This document shows positions 28,412-38,542 of a stretch of 64,000 nt of DNA, piece after piece. Each line of letters begins with the position of its first letter. Position 1 is the first letter of the stretch. Location of the stretch: assembly GCF_928097925.1 (NCBI RefSeq), contig NZ_CAKMRI010000001.1, positions 992,001-1,056,000 on the forward strand, written 5' to 3'. The position numbers and the translations under genes are program-made. Origin of the DNA: Mediannikoviicoccus vaginalis (GTDB lineage Bacteria > Bacillota > Clostridia > Tissierellales > Peptoniphilaceae). Under the pieces are notes generated by a model that made no database searches, was not told where the DNA came from, and worked only from the letters and a program-made list of their open reading frames with translations.

Positions 28412-30250
28412 TTATTTGTCTAATGGTTTTTCTGCTGATACTGCCCAGTCTCCTGAGTTAGTAACTTTTTCACCATTACCATAACCTGCGTCATAGTTTA
28501 GCACACGGTTATTAACCATTTGCCATCCTGTTCTCCATTGTAGTGGAATTGCAGGTACTTCATCAAATACTATTTGTTGGAAGTCTTTGTAAGCTTGAGC
28601 CATGAATTCTGGGTCTGCTGCTTCTGGACTTGTAATTCTGTCAATAGCTTCTTGTAACTTGTCAGAAGTATATCTTGACATGTTAAATGCTGCACTATTT
28701 CCATAAGTTTCTTTTGGACTTGGGTTTGTTCCTACTCCCCAAGCTGCTGCGAATACGTCGATTCCAGGGTCTTCTGCTTCAAGTTTATCATAGAATGAGT
28801 TAAATTCTATTAGGTTACCTGTTGCAAGTTCAGCCTTGATACCGATCTTTTCCCAACATTGTAGATAGTATTGTGAAAGTGGTTCTTGTGTATCTCCACC
28901 TGACATCATAGCTAGATTGATGCTGAAAGGTTCGCCATTTGGATCTTCTCTAAATCCGTCGTTGTCAACGTCTTTGTATCCAGCTTCATCAAGAAGTTTC
29001 ATAGCTTTGTCTGGATCGTATACATATCCTTCAATGTCGTTGTTGTAGAATTCTGTAAAGATAGGAAGTGTAACTGACTTAGCTAATTCGTTGTGTCCTT
29101 TGTAGAACTTTTCAGCGATAGCATTTTGGTCAATTGCATATCCTAAAGCTTTTCTTAGGTTAACATTCGCCATTTTAGCGTCTGGATTTGTAGTGATTTC
29201 TCCCTTTTCCTTGTCATAGTGTCCAAGTGCAAATCCAAAGTAACTATAGAAGAAGTCACCTGTTCCTACCATTTGGTATCCTGGAACATCTTGTAATTCG
29301 TCTACAGATTTAGATGGCACTGAAGAAATCATGTCGTATTTATGTGCTTTCATTGCAGATACTACGTTTGATACTGGAACAACTTCAATGTTTATCTTAG
29401 CGATTTTAGGTTTTCCTTTGTAGTAGTGTTCGTTTGCTGAAAGCTCAATCTTTTGTCCTTGTACATAGTTTGAAATGTAGTAAGGTCCAGCTGAAAGTGG
29501 TTTAACACGAATTTGGTCTGATTCTTCTAGTTCACCTATAGGAATATCTTTTAGATAGTGATATGGTGATAGGTCAACACGAAGTCCTGAACCCCATTGA
29601 GTTGCAGGTGTAAGTTCAGTGTATTGAACAACAACTGTGTGATCGTCTGGTGTAGTTATACCTTCAATCTTATCAGTTTTTCCTTCATGATATTCTTTCA
29701 TACCAACGATTCTTTCGTCTTCTGTCTTATCATAACGAACTCCAGTGTAATCCTTATGTCCAACGATGTAGTATGGATAAGCTAAGTCCATAGCTGTAAC
29801 TGGTGTACCATCGTTCCATTTTAAATCTGGATTTAACTTGAAAGTAACTGTCTTTGCATCTTGATCATAGTTTATTTCAACTCTGTCAGATGAAATTATA
29901 CGGAAACTGTCATCAGAATCGTATAGGTTTCCACCATTCATTAGTCCCATAACAGTACTATCGTTTTGATCACTGTATAGTGATGCGTCAAACACACCTT
30001 TAATTGGTGAATCTGATACTAGACCATATTCAAGAATACCGTCTTCAATTGGTTCCCCTTCGTTCTCTACAGGTAGACTCTTAACGTCCCAATTGATTTT
30101 GGATTCGCCGTTGTCCTTGCTTACAACTTCAGTTGAGTTTGTGTTGCCTGCGCCAGTAGAACCAGTTTTTCCACTGTCTGCAGGTTTACATGCTGTTAGC
30201 GACATTCCAACTGCCAATGTTAATGCTAACACTTTGGTAAATTTTTTCAT
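28412..30250 (-). CDS. oppA: Oligopeptide ABC transporter substrate-binding lipoprotein (system 2)
   Basis: A 612-residue family-5 solute-binding lipoprotein with lipobox SLTAC and a Gly/Ser/Thr-rich linker. Core motifs include VTFKLNPDLKWNDGTPVTAMDL, ANVNLRKALGYAIDQNAI and DKAMKLLDEAGYKDVDNDG. It is longer than the system-1 protein, which is usual for receptors that take longer peptides (family knowledge). It closes the oppD-oppF-oppB-oppC-oppA unit; AAAGGAG precedes the ATG. Confidence 0.92.
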   Translation of the reverse strand: MKKFTKVLALTLAVGMSLTACKPADSGKTGSTGAGNTNSTEVVSKDNGESKINWDVKSLPVENEGEPIEDGILEYGLVSDSPIKGVFDASLYSDQNDSTVMGLMNGGNLYDSDDSFRIISSDRVEINYDQDAKTVTFKLNPDLKWNDGTPVTAMDLAYPYYIVGHKDYTGVRYDKTEDERIVGMKEYHEGKTDKIEGITTPDDHTVVVQYTELTPATQWGSGLRVDLSPYHYLKDIPIGELEESDQIRVKPLSAGPYYISNYVQGQKIELSANEHYYKGKPKIAKINIEVVPVSNVVSAMKAHKYDMISSVPSKSVDELQDVPGYQMVGTGDFFYSYFGFALGHYDKEKGEITTNPDAKMANVNLRKALGYAIDQNAIAEKFYKGHNELAKSVTLPIFTEFYNNDIEGYVYDPDKAMKLLDEAGYKDVDNDGFREDPNGEPFSINLAMMSGGDTQEPLSQYYLQCWEKIGIKAELATGNLIEFNSFYDKLEAEDPGIDVFAAAWGVGTNPSPKETYGNSAAFNMSRYTSDKLQEAIDRITSPEAADPEFMAQAYKDFQQIVFDEVPAIPLQWRTGWQMVNNRVLNYDAGYGNGEKVTNSGDWAVSAEKPLDK

Positions 30251-30301
30251 TTCTACACTCCTTTTTTTATTTTTTACATGCTAAGCATGAAAAATAACTA
30301 A

Positions 30302-31201
30302 TTAAACCCTTCTTTGTTTTGCGTCTGCAGCCCTTCTTAGAGCTTGTCCCACATAGTTTATAGATAGGGTGAATACAAGTACCAAAAGCACCGCCGGAAC
30401 CCATATATATAGCTTATCTGCAATAACTTCTGGGTCTTTTGCGTATGAGATTAAAGTTCCAAGGGATGGCTCTTTTAGTGGTAAACCGAATCCTAGGAAG
30501 GTAAGTCCCGTTTCAATACCTATATTTGCAGCTAATGCCAGTGTACTGTCAACGATTATTATTGAACCTATATTTGGAAGTATCTCTCCAAACATTATCT
30601 TTAATGGTGGTGTTCCCATTGTCTTTGAAGCGGATATATAGTCCTTTCTTCCTTCAGAAAGTGACTTTGATCTTACAAGCCTTGCCACCCCTGTCCAATA
30701 AAACGCCGACATTATAAGAACAAATTTCCATTTGTTGTATTTTGGAATAATTGTTACAAGTACGATTATTATCATGGTTACTGGAAGAACTTGTAAAAAG
30801 TCTATAATTCTCATGATTATATTGTCCACCATTCCACCGTAGTAACCGATTATAAGTCCAACTGTTACACCAAGTACCGTTGTGATCACTGTTACTAAAA
30901 ATCCAATTTGTACCGATGTGTAACCACCAAGAAGAAGTTGTCCTAGAATATCCCTTCCACCTTTGTCGGCACCAAGGATAAATCCTTCTTCTCCCGGTCT
31001 TGCATAGGAGTTGAATATATCAACTTCCATAACAGCTTTTTTATCTAAAACAATTCTTGATACAATTAGTCCTATTATTAAAATGCAAAGCAAAAAGAAT
31101 GATACCAGTGCAATTTTATCGTTTTTAACTTCGTTTACTATAACTTTAAAACCCATTGGTTTCTCTGAAACTTCTGGTTTTTTCTTCATTGTTTTTTCCA
31201 T
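30302..31201 (-). CDS. oppC: Oligopeptide ABC transporter permease OppC (system 2)
   Basis: A 299-residue permease with an N-terminal membrane segment (IALVSFFLLCILIIGLIVSR), the extracellular GADKGGRDILGQLL loop typical of OppC/DppC, and the EAA loop around KTMGTPPLKIMFGEILPNI. It starts 10 bp after oppB with a GGGGG site. Confidence 0.92.
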   Translation of the reverse strand: MEKTMKKKPEVSEKPMGFKVIVNEVKNDKIALVSFFLLCILIIGLIVSRIVLDKKAVMEVDIFNSYARPGEEGFILGADKGGRDILGQLLLGGYTSVQIGFLVTVITTVLGVTVGLIIGYYGGMVDNIIMRIIDFLQVLPVTMIIIVLVTIIPKYNKWKFVLIMSAFYWTGVARLVRSKSLSEGRKDYISASKTMGTPPLKIMFGEILPNIGSIIIVDSTLALAANIGIETGLTFLGFGLPLKEPSLGTLISYAKDPEVIADKLYIWVPAVLLVLVFTLSINYVGQALRRAADAKQRRV

Positions 31202-31211
31202 ATTGCACCCC

Positions 31212-32171
31212 CTAGTCTATCCTTATTCTAGGGTCAACTATGGTCATAATGATGTCAGATAGAAGTGAACCCATTAGTGTTAGTAGTCCATATAACAACA
31301 CTAGGGTTGTTATAACTGAATAGTCTCTAGAGGTTATACTCTCTATGAACAAAGAACCCATTCCTGGATATGCAAATACAGTTTCAATCATTACTGAACC
31401 TCCAAGAAGTCCTGTGATTTGGAAACCGAAGAAAGCTGCAATTGGAAGTAGTGAGTTTCTAAAAATATGGTGGCTGTACACCTTTTTTGTAGGAACCCCT
31501 TTTGCCCTTGCTGTTCTTACATAGTCTTGAGTCTTTGCATCTATAATTTCATTTCTTAAATATTGCACTGTACCTGTTGTTGCAATTAGTGCATATGATA
31601 GAGCAGGTAATAACATGTGGTATAGTCTTGAACCAATGTATGAAAGACCTGTTCCAGCAGATATTGAAACCGTTCCACCAGTTGGGAACCACTTTAATCT
31701 ATAACCAAAGATTAAAAGTGAAACCAAGTACATTACAAAGCCCGGTATGGATAGGGTTAAGAAGTTATACAGGTTAATGGCCTGGTCCACCTTCGTGCCG
31801 CTTTTCCGCCCCGCAATAATTCCTAGAGGAAGAGCGATTGCATACATCAATATCATTGATAGTAGTGCTAACCAGAAAGTGTTTTGTGCCCTTGCTCCAA
31901 TAACTCTATTTACAGGCATCTTCATTGTATATGACTTACCGAAGTCGCCATGTACTGCATTCTTTAACCATCTTACATATTGTGTTGGTATTGGGTCGTT
32001 AAGCCCAGCCTTTTCCCTAAGTTCCTCAAGCCTTGATTGTGGTGTTTGAGGATTTATCATTCCTGTGAACGGATCCCCAGGCATGAACTTTGCAAGTACA
32101 AACACAAATATAGAAAGTATAAATAGCTGAGGTATCATAATTAAAGTTCTACGCAATACTGTTTTCCACAT
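31212..32171 (-). CDS. oppB: Oligopeptide ABC transporter permease OppB (system 2)
   Basis: A 319-residue permease with an N-terminal signal-anchor (TVLRRTLIMIPQLFILSIFV), MPGDPF motif and EAA loop (RTARAKGVPTKKVYSHHIF). It overlaps the end of oppF by 23 bp. Confidence 0.92.
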   Translation of the reverse strand: MWKTVLRRTLIMIPQLFILSIFVFVLAKFMPGDPFTGMINPQTPQSRLEELREKAGLNDPIPTQYVRWLKNAVHGDFGKSYTMKMPVNRVIGARAQNTFWLALLSMILMYAIALPLGIIAGRKSGTKVDQAINLYNFLTLSIPGFVMYLVSLLIFGYRLKWFPTGGTVSISAGTGLSYIGSRLYHMLLPALSYALIATTGTVQYLRNEIIDAKTQDYVRTARAKGVPTKKVYSHHIFRNSLLPIAAFFGFQITGLLGGSVMIETVFAYPGMGSLFIESITSRDYSVITTLVLLYGLLTLMGSLLSDIIMTIVDPRIRID

Positions 32172-33117
32172 TGTACAATACCCCCTTGTCTTTTATTGCT
32201 GCATAGTGATCTTCTCCTACTTCAATAAGGTCGTAAACCCTACCTTCAGGACTATAATAATCACCTTTTTCTTCATGATATAACTTTTCAACTGCAATTC
32301 TATTGGCTTGAACCTCTTTTTTAATATTTGGGTTCACTTGAGGAATGGCAGCTATAAGTCTCTTGGTGTAAATGTGAGCAGGTTCTTTATAGATAACATC
32401 TCTATTGCCCTGTTCAACAAATCTACCTCTGTGCATAATGTAGATGTAGTCACACATATGCTTTACAACCCCTAAGTCATGGGAAATAAATAGGTAGGCA
32501 AGTCCAAAAGCCTCTTGAATATTTTTCATGTAGTTTAAAACTTGGGCTTGAACTGAAAGGTCCAGTGCAGAAACCGGTTCGTCAGCTATGATTAGCTTTG
32601 GTTTTAATGCAACGGCCCTTGCTACACCAATTCTTTGTCTTTGTCCACCAGAGAACTCGTGAGGATATTTGTAAAGTGCATCATGAGGCATACCTACAAT
32701 GTCAAGTAGCTCAAGAACTCTTTTCTTTCTCTCCTCAGGAGTTAATGTCTTTTCAAAGTTATCAAGGGGTTCTGCAATAATATCTAAAACCCTTCTCTTA
32801 GGGTCTAGTGAAGATGCAGAATCTTGGAAAATCATTTGAACATCTTTATTAAATTTTATTCTTTTTCTAGTTTTTTTATTTGAAACATCTTCCCCGTTAT
32901 AGATGATACTTCCGTCAGTTATCTTTTCAAGGCCTACAATTGTCTTACCAATTGTAGATTTTCCAGAACCAGACTCTCCAATAAGTCCATAGGTCTTTCC
33001 AGGTTCTATAGTCATATTCACGCCGTCAACAGCACGAACATAGTCTTGAATAGTGTTAAAGAAGCCTCCCCTTATAGGGTAATGTATCTTTAGATCTTTA
33101 ATTTCTAAAAAGCTCAT
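32149..33117 (-). CDS. oppF: Oligopeptide ABC transporter ATPase OppF (system 2)
   Basis: A 322-residue ABC ATPase with GESGSGKST, FSGGQRQRIGVARAV and LIIADEPVSALD. The C-terminus (YYSPEGRVYDLIEVGEDHYA) lacks the cysteine cluster of the system-1 OppF and resembles the lactococcal/streptococcal type. Start ATG 33115-33117 overlaps the oppD stop as ATGA; a longer upstream frame would overlap oppD. Confidence 0.92.
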   Translation of the reverse strand: MSFLEIKDLKIHYPIRGGFFNTIQDYVRAVDGVNMTIEPGKTYGLIGESGSGKSTIGKTIVGLEKITDGSIIYNGEDVSNKKTRKRIKFNKDVQMIFQDSASSLDPKRRVLDIIAEPLDNFEKTLTPEERKKRVLELLDIVGMPHDALYKYPHEFSGGQRQRIGVARAVALKPKLIIADEPVSALDLSVQAQVLNYMKNIQEAFGLAYLFISHDLGVVKHMCDYIYIMHRGRFVEQGNRDVIYKEPAHIYTKRLIAAIPQVNPNIKKEVQANRIAVEKLYHEEKGDYYSPEGRVYDLIEVGEDHYAAIKDKGVLYNVENSIA

Positions 33118-34118
33118 TCCTTCACCTCTTCCCCTGGAAAATAGAAAGTCTTGTAACAAGTACATCTTACAAAGTGACCTTCTGATACTTCATGAAGTAC
33201 CGGATCTTCTTCGTGGGCTTCCGCTGGAATCCATGGGATTCTTGAAGAGAATCTACATCCAGTCTTAGGCATGTTCTTAAGAGATGGAACCATACCTTGA
33301 ATAACATGAAGATCTTCTCCCACCGCATCATCCTGTGGCACGGAGTTTAGTAGAGATCTTGTATAAGGATGAAGAGGGTTGTTAAATAGCTCTTCCACCG
33401 GTGCTATTTCAACAAGTTGACCAGCGTACATAACCGCAACTCTATCAGCAGTTTGAGCAACAACACCAAGATCGTGAGTAATTAAAATAATTCCTGCATT
33501 GATTTCTTTTCTTAACTTATTAATAAGATCTAGGATTTGTGCCTGTATAGTTACATCAAGAGCAGTTGTAGGTTCGTCTGCAATAAGCACATTTGGATTA
33601 CATGAAAGTGCAATGGCAATAATAACACGCTGACGCATACCACCAGATAGTTCATGAGGAAACTGTCTATAACATCTTTCCGGGTTTTCTATCCCAACTT
33701 TGTCTAAAAGTTCGATAGCTTTTTTCTTTCTCTCTTCTTTATTCAGCTTAGTATGATAAATAAGAGCTTCCTCAATTTGTTCCCCAATCCTATGTAGAGG
33801 ATTTAGAGAAGCAAGAGGGTCTTGAAATATCATTCCAATTTCTCCACCACGTATTTCAGTGAACTTCTTTTCGTCATAAGTAAGAAGATTTTCTCCATTA
33901 TATATGACTTCACCACTAACCTTAGTGTAGACCATGTTGTGTAGGCCCATCACCGTAGTAGCTATGGTTGACTTTCCACAACCAGATTCACCAACTATGG
34001 CAAGAACTTCATCAGAATAAAGATCCAGATCCACACCGTCCACCGCATCGTAGTATTCACCGTCGATACGAAAGGCTGTATGAAGATCTTTGATTTCTAA
34101 AAGTTTTTTCTTCTCCAT
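33114..34118 (-). CDS. oppD: Oligopeptide ABC transporter ATPase OppD (system 2)
   Basis: First gene of the second Opp operon, 334 residues, with [24 protein letters not shown] and [20 protein letters not shown]. The C-terminal segment [19 protein letters not shown] is the variant seen in lactococcal-type OppD rather than the classical CRFxxRCPxA cluster. The gene order oppD-F-B-C-A is the order of the lactococcal peptide transporter, unlike system 1 (oppB-C-D-F-A), so the two systems have separate origins. Confidence 0.92.
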   Translation of the reverse strand: MEKKKLLEIKDLHTAFRIDGEYYDAVDGVDLDLYSDEVLAIVGESGCGKSTIATTVMGLHNMVYTKVSGEVIYNGENLLTYDEKKFTEIRGGEIGMIFQDPLASLNPLHRIGEQIEEALIYHTKLNKEERKKKAIELLDKVGIENPERCYRQFPHELSGGMRQRVIIAIALSCNPNVLIADEPTTALDVTIQAQILDLINKLRKEINAGIILITHDLGVVAQTADRVAVMYAGQLVEIAPVEELFNNPLHPYTRSLLNSVPQDDAVGEDLHVIQGMVPSLKNMPKTGCRFSSRIPWIPAEAHEEDPVLHEVSEGHFVRCTCYKTFYFPGEEVKE

Positions 34119-34499
34119 ATTTTCTCCATTCCACCCTTGCGGGTCTGTAATATTTAATAAAAAACTTTATTCATCTTAAGAATACATCTACTAAAGTTTT
34201 TTACCAAAATTCATCACATATTTTCATAAAGATTAAAGATTTTATAACTTTATGCATTGATGATTAAAATTTTTTTCCTGCAAAGATATTCAAAATCCTT
34301 ACAAGAATTTACTTATTTCTATTATGATAACATAAAGCTTTCTCAAGTGGCAAATTTTTTTTAACCATATTTCAAACCTTTCCCAATTACTAAGGCTTAA
34401 TGCCTAAAAAAAGAAAATTTCTCTGCTTTATAATTAAAAAAATCATCGTACCTGCAAAAAAATTTATGCAGATAAAATGAATAAATTCTCACATCACTT

Positions 34500-34528
34500 T
34501 TGTTTTATTATCACAATTGAATTATACT
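34500..34528 (+). promoter_or_regulatory. Candidate pepF promoter in the oppD-pepF divergent gap
   Basis: TTGTTT (34500-34505), a 17-bp spacer and TATACT (34523-34528) lie upstream of pepF on the plus strand. The whole gap 34119-34669 is AT-rich and gene-free and must also hold the second Opp promoter; I could not choose a convincing minus-strand site. No array modules occur here. Confidence 0.35.
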
Positions 34529-34669
34529 TGCATAGTTTTTATCCTATGCTCGTTTATATTAATATGATAACAGACAAAAGCAATCTTGTCTAGAACAATA
34601 TTAAACAATAGTACAAAGTCACTTGAATTTCTCAGCGCTGTAATTTAATATAGAAACAGGAGGGATAGA

Positions 34670-36355
34670 ATGAAATTTAATGAAATGAAATATGAAAGAC
34701 CCAAACTTGAAGATATAAAAGAAAAGTATGAGTCATTTAAAGAAAAGATGGAAAACGCAACAAGCGGACAAGAGCTTGTTGACACAATCAAAGAATTTTC
34801 TAAATTCGAAAAAGAGATTGGAACTGCTTACTCACTAGTAAGCGTTAGACACTCCATCGACACGAGAGATGAGTTCTATAAAGAAGAAAATGACTACTGG
34901 GACGAAGTTAGTCCAGTTATGTCAAACTACTACTCAGAACTTGCAAAAGTAATCCTTAACTCAAAATATAAAGACGATGTGGAAAGAGAAATTGGTAAAC
35001 ACTACCTTGACCTACTAGAATGTTCACTTGTAATAGAAGAAAAGGCAATTCCATATTTACAAAAAGAAAATAATTTAATTAGTCAGTACAACAACCTAAT
35101 TGCAAATTCAGAAATAGAATTTGAAGGTAAAACTTATACACTGACACAAATGGGACCACTTCTTCAAGATACCGATAGAGAAAGAAGAAAGGCTGCATAC
35201 AACGCAAGATGGAACTTCTTTAAAGAAAACATGGAAACAATTGACAAGATCTATGACGACATGGTAAAGGTACGTCACGAGATGGCTGTTGCCCTTGGAT
35301 ACAAGGACTATATCGAATTTAGATATAAAGAACTTTCAAGAACAGACTACACAAGAGAAGAAGTTAAGAACTACAGAGAAAAAATTCTTAAAAATATCAC
35401 ACCACTAGTTGTAGAACTACACAAGATACAAGCAGAAGGCCTTGGCATAGAAGACTTTAAGTTCTACGACAAGCCAATTGAATTCAAAGACGGAACACCA
35501 AGACCAATGGGCGACAAGGACTACATCGTTGAAAAGGCAAAACACATGTATGAAGAGCTTTCAAAAGAAACGGGAGAGTTTTTCAACTTTATGATCGACA
35601 ACGACCTAATGGACCTTAATGCACAACCTGGCAAAATGGGCGGAGGCTACTGCACTTCATTTGATGCATATAAGGCACCATTTATATTTGCAAACTTCAA
35701 CGGTACAAAGGGCGACGTGGAAGTTGTAACCCACGAAGCAGGCCACGCATTCCAAAACTACATGTCACAAGACAAAGAGATTGTAGAATACATTTGGCCA
35801 ACCTACGAAGCTTGCGAAATCCATTCAATGTCAATGGAATTTTTAACATGGCCATGGATGAAAGACTTCTTCGAAAACGAAGACAAATTTAAATTTGCAC
35901 ATCTAAAAGGAGCAATCTCATTCTTACCATATGGAGTTACCATCGACCACTTCCAACACTGGGTATACGAAAACCCAACAGCAACACCGGAAGAGAGAAG
36001 AAAGAAATTCCACGAAATTGAAATGCTTTACCAACCAGACCTAGACTATGACAATGAGTTCTTAGAAAAAGGTGGATATTGGTTTACACAGGGACATGTG
36101 TTCTCAGCGCCATTCTACTATATTGACTACACATTGGCACAAGTTCTAGCATTTGAATATTTAATCAAATCACTGGAAGATCCAAAGAAGACCTTAGACG
36201 AATATATAACATTATGTAAAGCCGGTGGACAAGAGTCATTCTTTAACCTAATTGAAATTGGAAAACTTAAAAACCCAATGACAACAGACGTGCTTGATGA
36301 AATAAAACCAAAACTAGAAAAGATTTTAAAGGAATTAAAAGAAAAGATATCATAA
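34670..36355 (+). CDS. M3-family oligoendopeptidase
   Basis: A 561-residue zinc metallopeptidase that cleaves oligopeptides in the cytoplasm. The HEXXH motif is THEAGHAFQNYM near residue 363, followed by EACEIHSMSMEFL with the third zinc ligand. GGGYCTSFDAYKAPFIFANFNG is the conserved stretch before the active site. The family includes PepF, but this protein is shorter than the about 600-residue PepF, so I leave the symbol open. It is divergent from the Opp operon, consistent with digestion of imported peptides. AGGAGGG precedes the ATG. Confidence 0.92.
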   Translation: MKFNEMKYERPKLEDIKEKYESFKEKMENATSGQELVDTIKEFSKFEKEIGTAYSLVSVRHSIDTRDEFYKEENDYWDEVSPVMSNYYSELAKVILNSKYKDDVEREIGKHYLDLLECSLVIEEKAIPYLQKENNLISQYNNLIANSEIEFEGKTYTLTQMGPLLQDTDRERRKAAYNARWNFFKENMETIDKIYDDMVKVRHEMAVALGYKDYIEFRYKELSRTDYTREEVKNYREKILKNITPLVVELHKIQAEGLGIEDFKFYDKPIEFKDGTPRPMGDKDYIVEKAKHMYEELSKETGEFFNFMIDNDLMDLNAQPGKMGGGYCTSFDAYKAPFIFANFNGTKGDVEVVTHEAGHAFQNYMSQDKEIVEYIWPTYEACEIHSMSMEFLTWPWMKDFFENEDKFKFAHLKGAISFLPYGVTIDHFQHWVYENPTATPEERRKKFHEIEMLYQPDLDYDNEFLEKGGYWFTQGHVFSAPFYYIDYTLAQVLAFEYLIKSLEDPKKTLDEYITLCKAGGQESFFNLIEIGKLKNPMTTDVLDEIKPKLEKILKELKEKIS

Positions 36356-36357
36356 AA

Positions 36358-36382
36358 AAGATGCCAGTTGGCATCTTTTTTT
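36358..36382 (+). terminator. Terminator after the oligoendopeptidase
   Basis: GATGCCA, two-base loop and TGGCATC form a 7-bp stem followed by T7. Confidence 0.88.
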
Positions 36383-36399
36383 ATGAGAAGTATATGTTT

Positions 36400-36904
36400 A
36401 GAGGTGAGAAGTTAGAGAAATGCATGTCGTGGCTTAACGAGAGTTTCTAAAAGAAACTCTCGAGATTCTTCGACTTCAAAAATTTCTTACAGAAATTTTT
36501 TACGCTCAGAATGACAATACCGGTAGCAATATTCCTAATAATAGTGCCGAAGCACTAAAAGAAAATCAAACAAGATTTTCTTCATTTTTCACCGGGGTTT
36601 GGGGTGTCCCCAAGCGTTTTAAGGGTGTAAAAGGTTCGGGTTTCAGGGTAAGGATATGAGGGGAAATCGCAATCCCCTTCATCCTTACCCTGAGATTAGA
36701 AATGAAAATTTTGTTAAGTATGATTACTCATAGTTTTTAAAACTTTGCAAAACACATTATGATACTTTTGCCGAGATTTTCAAAGAAAATCTCGAGGTCG
36801 CCTTCTGACACTTTCCTATAGGAAAGTGAAACGAGATCGACATTTGACCTAGTATTTGCAAATAAGTCATAACAAACAAAAACTCTAATTTACAATCTAA
36901 GTAT
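36400..36904. repeat. Intergenic stem-loop array 4
   Basis: No gene. Variable stem CGAGAGTTTC/GAAACTCTCG (36438-36462) with a GATTCTTCGAC element (36462-36512); GAAAATC/GATTTTC (36563-36582); TTGGGG/CCCCAA hairpin with its enclosing helix; long GGTAAGGAT palindrome (about 36646-36693); variable stem CGAGATTTTC/GAAAATCTCG (36772-36794); a GGTCGCCTTCTGACACTTTC module (36796-36855) containing ACTTTC/GAAAGT. Confidence 0.88.
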
Positions 36905-36929
36905 AAAAAATGCACGCATATGCGTGCAT
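36905..36929 (-). terminator. Terminator after the LLM oxidoreductase
   Basis: ATGCACGCATATGCGTGCAT is a perfect 20-base palindrome followed on the minus strand by T6. Confidence 0.85.
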
Positions 36930-36944
36930 AATTTATTTAATATT

Positions 36945-37931
36945 TTATCCGTTTAAAATTATTTCTTCAAAGTACTTGTAATTATCTATGAGAACATCGG
37001 TTTCTGGTATATAGGACGCTCCGATAACTTCGTCTGGCTTGTACTCTTCTTTGATGCGCTTCCAAGTTTTTGATGCTTCATCAATGTCGCCTTCAATGGA
37101 TAGACCCTTGGAAGTTCTAAGGACAAATTTTTCCATGGACGTGAGTTCAGGCTCATTGTCAGGATCTAGTTTCATAAATTCCTTGCGTTCTTTTCTGATA
37201 AATTGCAGAGAAATATTTTCAGCGTGCTTCTTTAGAACTTCCGCTTCTTTCTTGGTCTTTGCAATGTTAACAGAAGTGCCAAGCATTACATAAGGTTTAT
37301 CCAGATATTTTGAAGGCTTGAATTCTTTTCTGTAAATGCCAAGGGCATAACCAATAGTATTTGGTGCAAAGTGGCCAGCAAAAGAATACGGTAGACCGAG
37401 CTCTGCTGCTATGTGGGCAGAGGTTTCCGATGAGCCTAGTATAGTTAGAGGAATTTTTGAGCCAGCTCCTGGAAAAGGTGCCACATCTAAATTCCATGCA
37501 TCATCAGACATATACATTTGCATTTCCTGGATAGCCTTTTTAAAATCTTCTTCTCTATAAATATTTCTATAAATTAATTCTGCCGTTTTCATATCTGTGC
37601 CAGGTGCACGGCCGATGCCTATGTCAACCCTGCCAGGGTGGAGAATATTAAGGGTCGCATATCTTTCGACAACTTGAAATGGCGTGTGGTTGGGAAGCAT
37701 TACTCCGCCAGCCCCAACTGTAATTCTCTTTGTATTATTTAAAATGTGGCCAATCATTAGATCTGTGGCGGCACCTAAAACTGCTGGGCTGTTGTGGTGT
37801 TCTGCCAGCCAGTACCTAGAAAAATCGTGATCGTCAGCAAATTGTGCCAAAGAAACTGCTCTATTTATGGCATCAATTTGACTTTCGTCCCTGAATTTTG
37901 GTATTAAATTTAAAATTGAAACTTTTGTCAT
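36945..37931 (-). CDS. LLM-class flavin-dependent oxidoreductase (luciferase-like)
   Basis: A 328-residue TIM-barrel enzyme of the bacterial luciferase-like superfamily. It starts KVSILNLIPKFRDESQIDAI, contains RYWLAEHHNSPAVLGAA (the AEHH region near the flavin site), GGVMLPNHTPFQVVERYATL and PGRVDIGIGRAPGTD, all typical of the MsnO8-like subgroup. Such enzymes use reduced FMN; the substrate is unknown, and an oxygen-dependent reaction would be unusual in an anaerobe. It stands alone with its own terminator. A degraded IS end lies about 65 bp upstream and may have altered its promoter region. Confidence 0.88.
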   Translation of the reverse strand: MTKVSILNLIPKFRDESQIDAINRAVSLAQFADDHDFSRYWLAEHHNSPAVLGAATDLMIGHILNNTKRITVGAGGVMLPNHTPFQVVERYATLNILHPGRVDIGIGRAPGTDMKTAELIYRNIYREEDFKKAIQEMQMYMSDDAWNLDVAPFPGAGSKIPLTILGSSETSAHIAAELGLPYSFAGHFAPNTIGYALGIYRKEFKPSKYLDKPYVMLGTSVNIAKTKKEAEVLKKHAENISLQFIRKERKEFMKLDPDNEPELTSMEKFVLRTSKGLSIEGDIDEASKTWKRIKEEYKPDEVIGASYIPETDVLIDNYKYFEEIILNG

Positions 37932-37995
37932 AATAACTCCTTTCTATTTACATTTACCCAATATAGTGAGTTATTAATTATCCCATACTCTTTTA

Positions 37996-38076
37996 ATTGA
38001 AAAAACTATAATTTAAGAGCTAGAAAATCATTTAGTCTGTCATTAACGATGTATATGATTTCATTATACCACTCAC
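37996..38076. mobile_element. Solo right-end remnant of the IS150-like element
   Basis: The stretch from TTGAAAAAACTA through TTATACCACTCAC matches the orfA-proximal 81 bp of the two full copies with several substitutions (for example AACG for AGCG, ACTCAC for ATTCTC). It ends at TTC then CGCTCAGAATGACATGG, the same junction as copy 2. No transposase is left. The following 38080-38165 is the same as 39886-39970, so a local duplication or recombination joined these two places. Confidence 0.75.
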
Positions 38077-38505
38077 TTCCGCTCAGAATGACATGGCGAG
38101 GGACTAACATTTCTAGGAAAGATGAAAAACTTACGAAATACAACTATAAAAACACAAGAAAATCCAACAAGATTTTCTACAGCTTTAAATGGGGTTTGGG
38201 GTATCCCCAAGCGTTTTAAGGGTGTAAAAGGTTCGGGTTTCAGGGTAAGGATATGAGGGGAAATCGCAATCCCCTTCATCCTTACCCTGAGAATAGGAAT
38301 GAAAATTTTGTTAAGTATGATTACTCAAAGTTTTTAAAACTTTGTAACACATGCCGCAAGGCATATAAACGAATGACTATAATAGAAATAAAAAGGTCGT
38401 AGGGTAACACACTAGATAACAAATCAGGAAACTTAAACGGACAGTTTCCAATTAGAAACTGTCCGAGATTCTTCGACTTCAATTTTTTTGTGCCAAAAAA
38501 ATTTC
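38077..38505. repeat. Intergenic stem-loop array 5, left part
   Basis: No gene. Right half of a GATTCTTCGAC element (CGCTCAGAATGAC at 38080); GAAAATC/GATTTTC (38158-38177); TTGGGG/CCCCAA hairpin with enclosing helix; long GGTAAGGAT palindrome (about 38242-38290); ATGCC-GCAA-GGCAT (38350-38363); variable stem CGGACAGTTTC/GAAACTGTCCG (38438-38465); left half of an element (38466-38505) into which IS copy 2 has inserted. Confidence 0.88.
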
Positions 38506-38542
38506 GAAAATGGTACCCCTTTTTCAAATAAATCTCTTAAAA

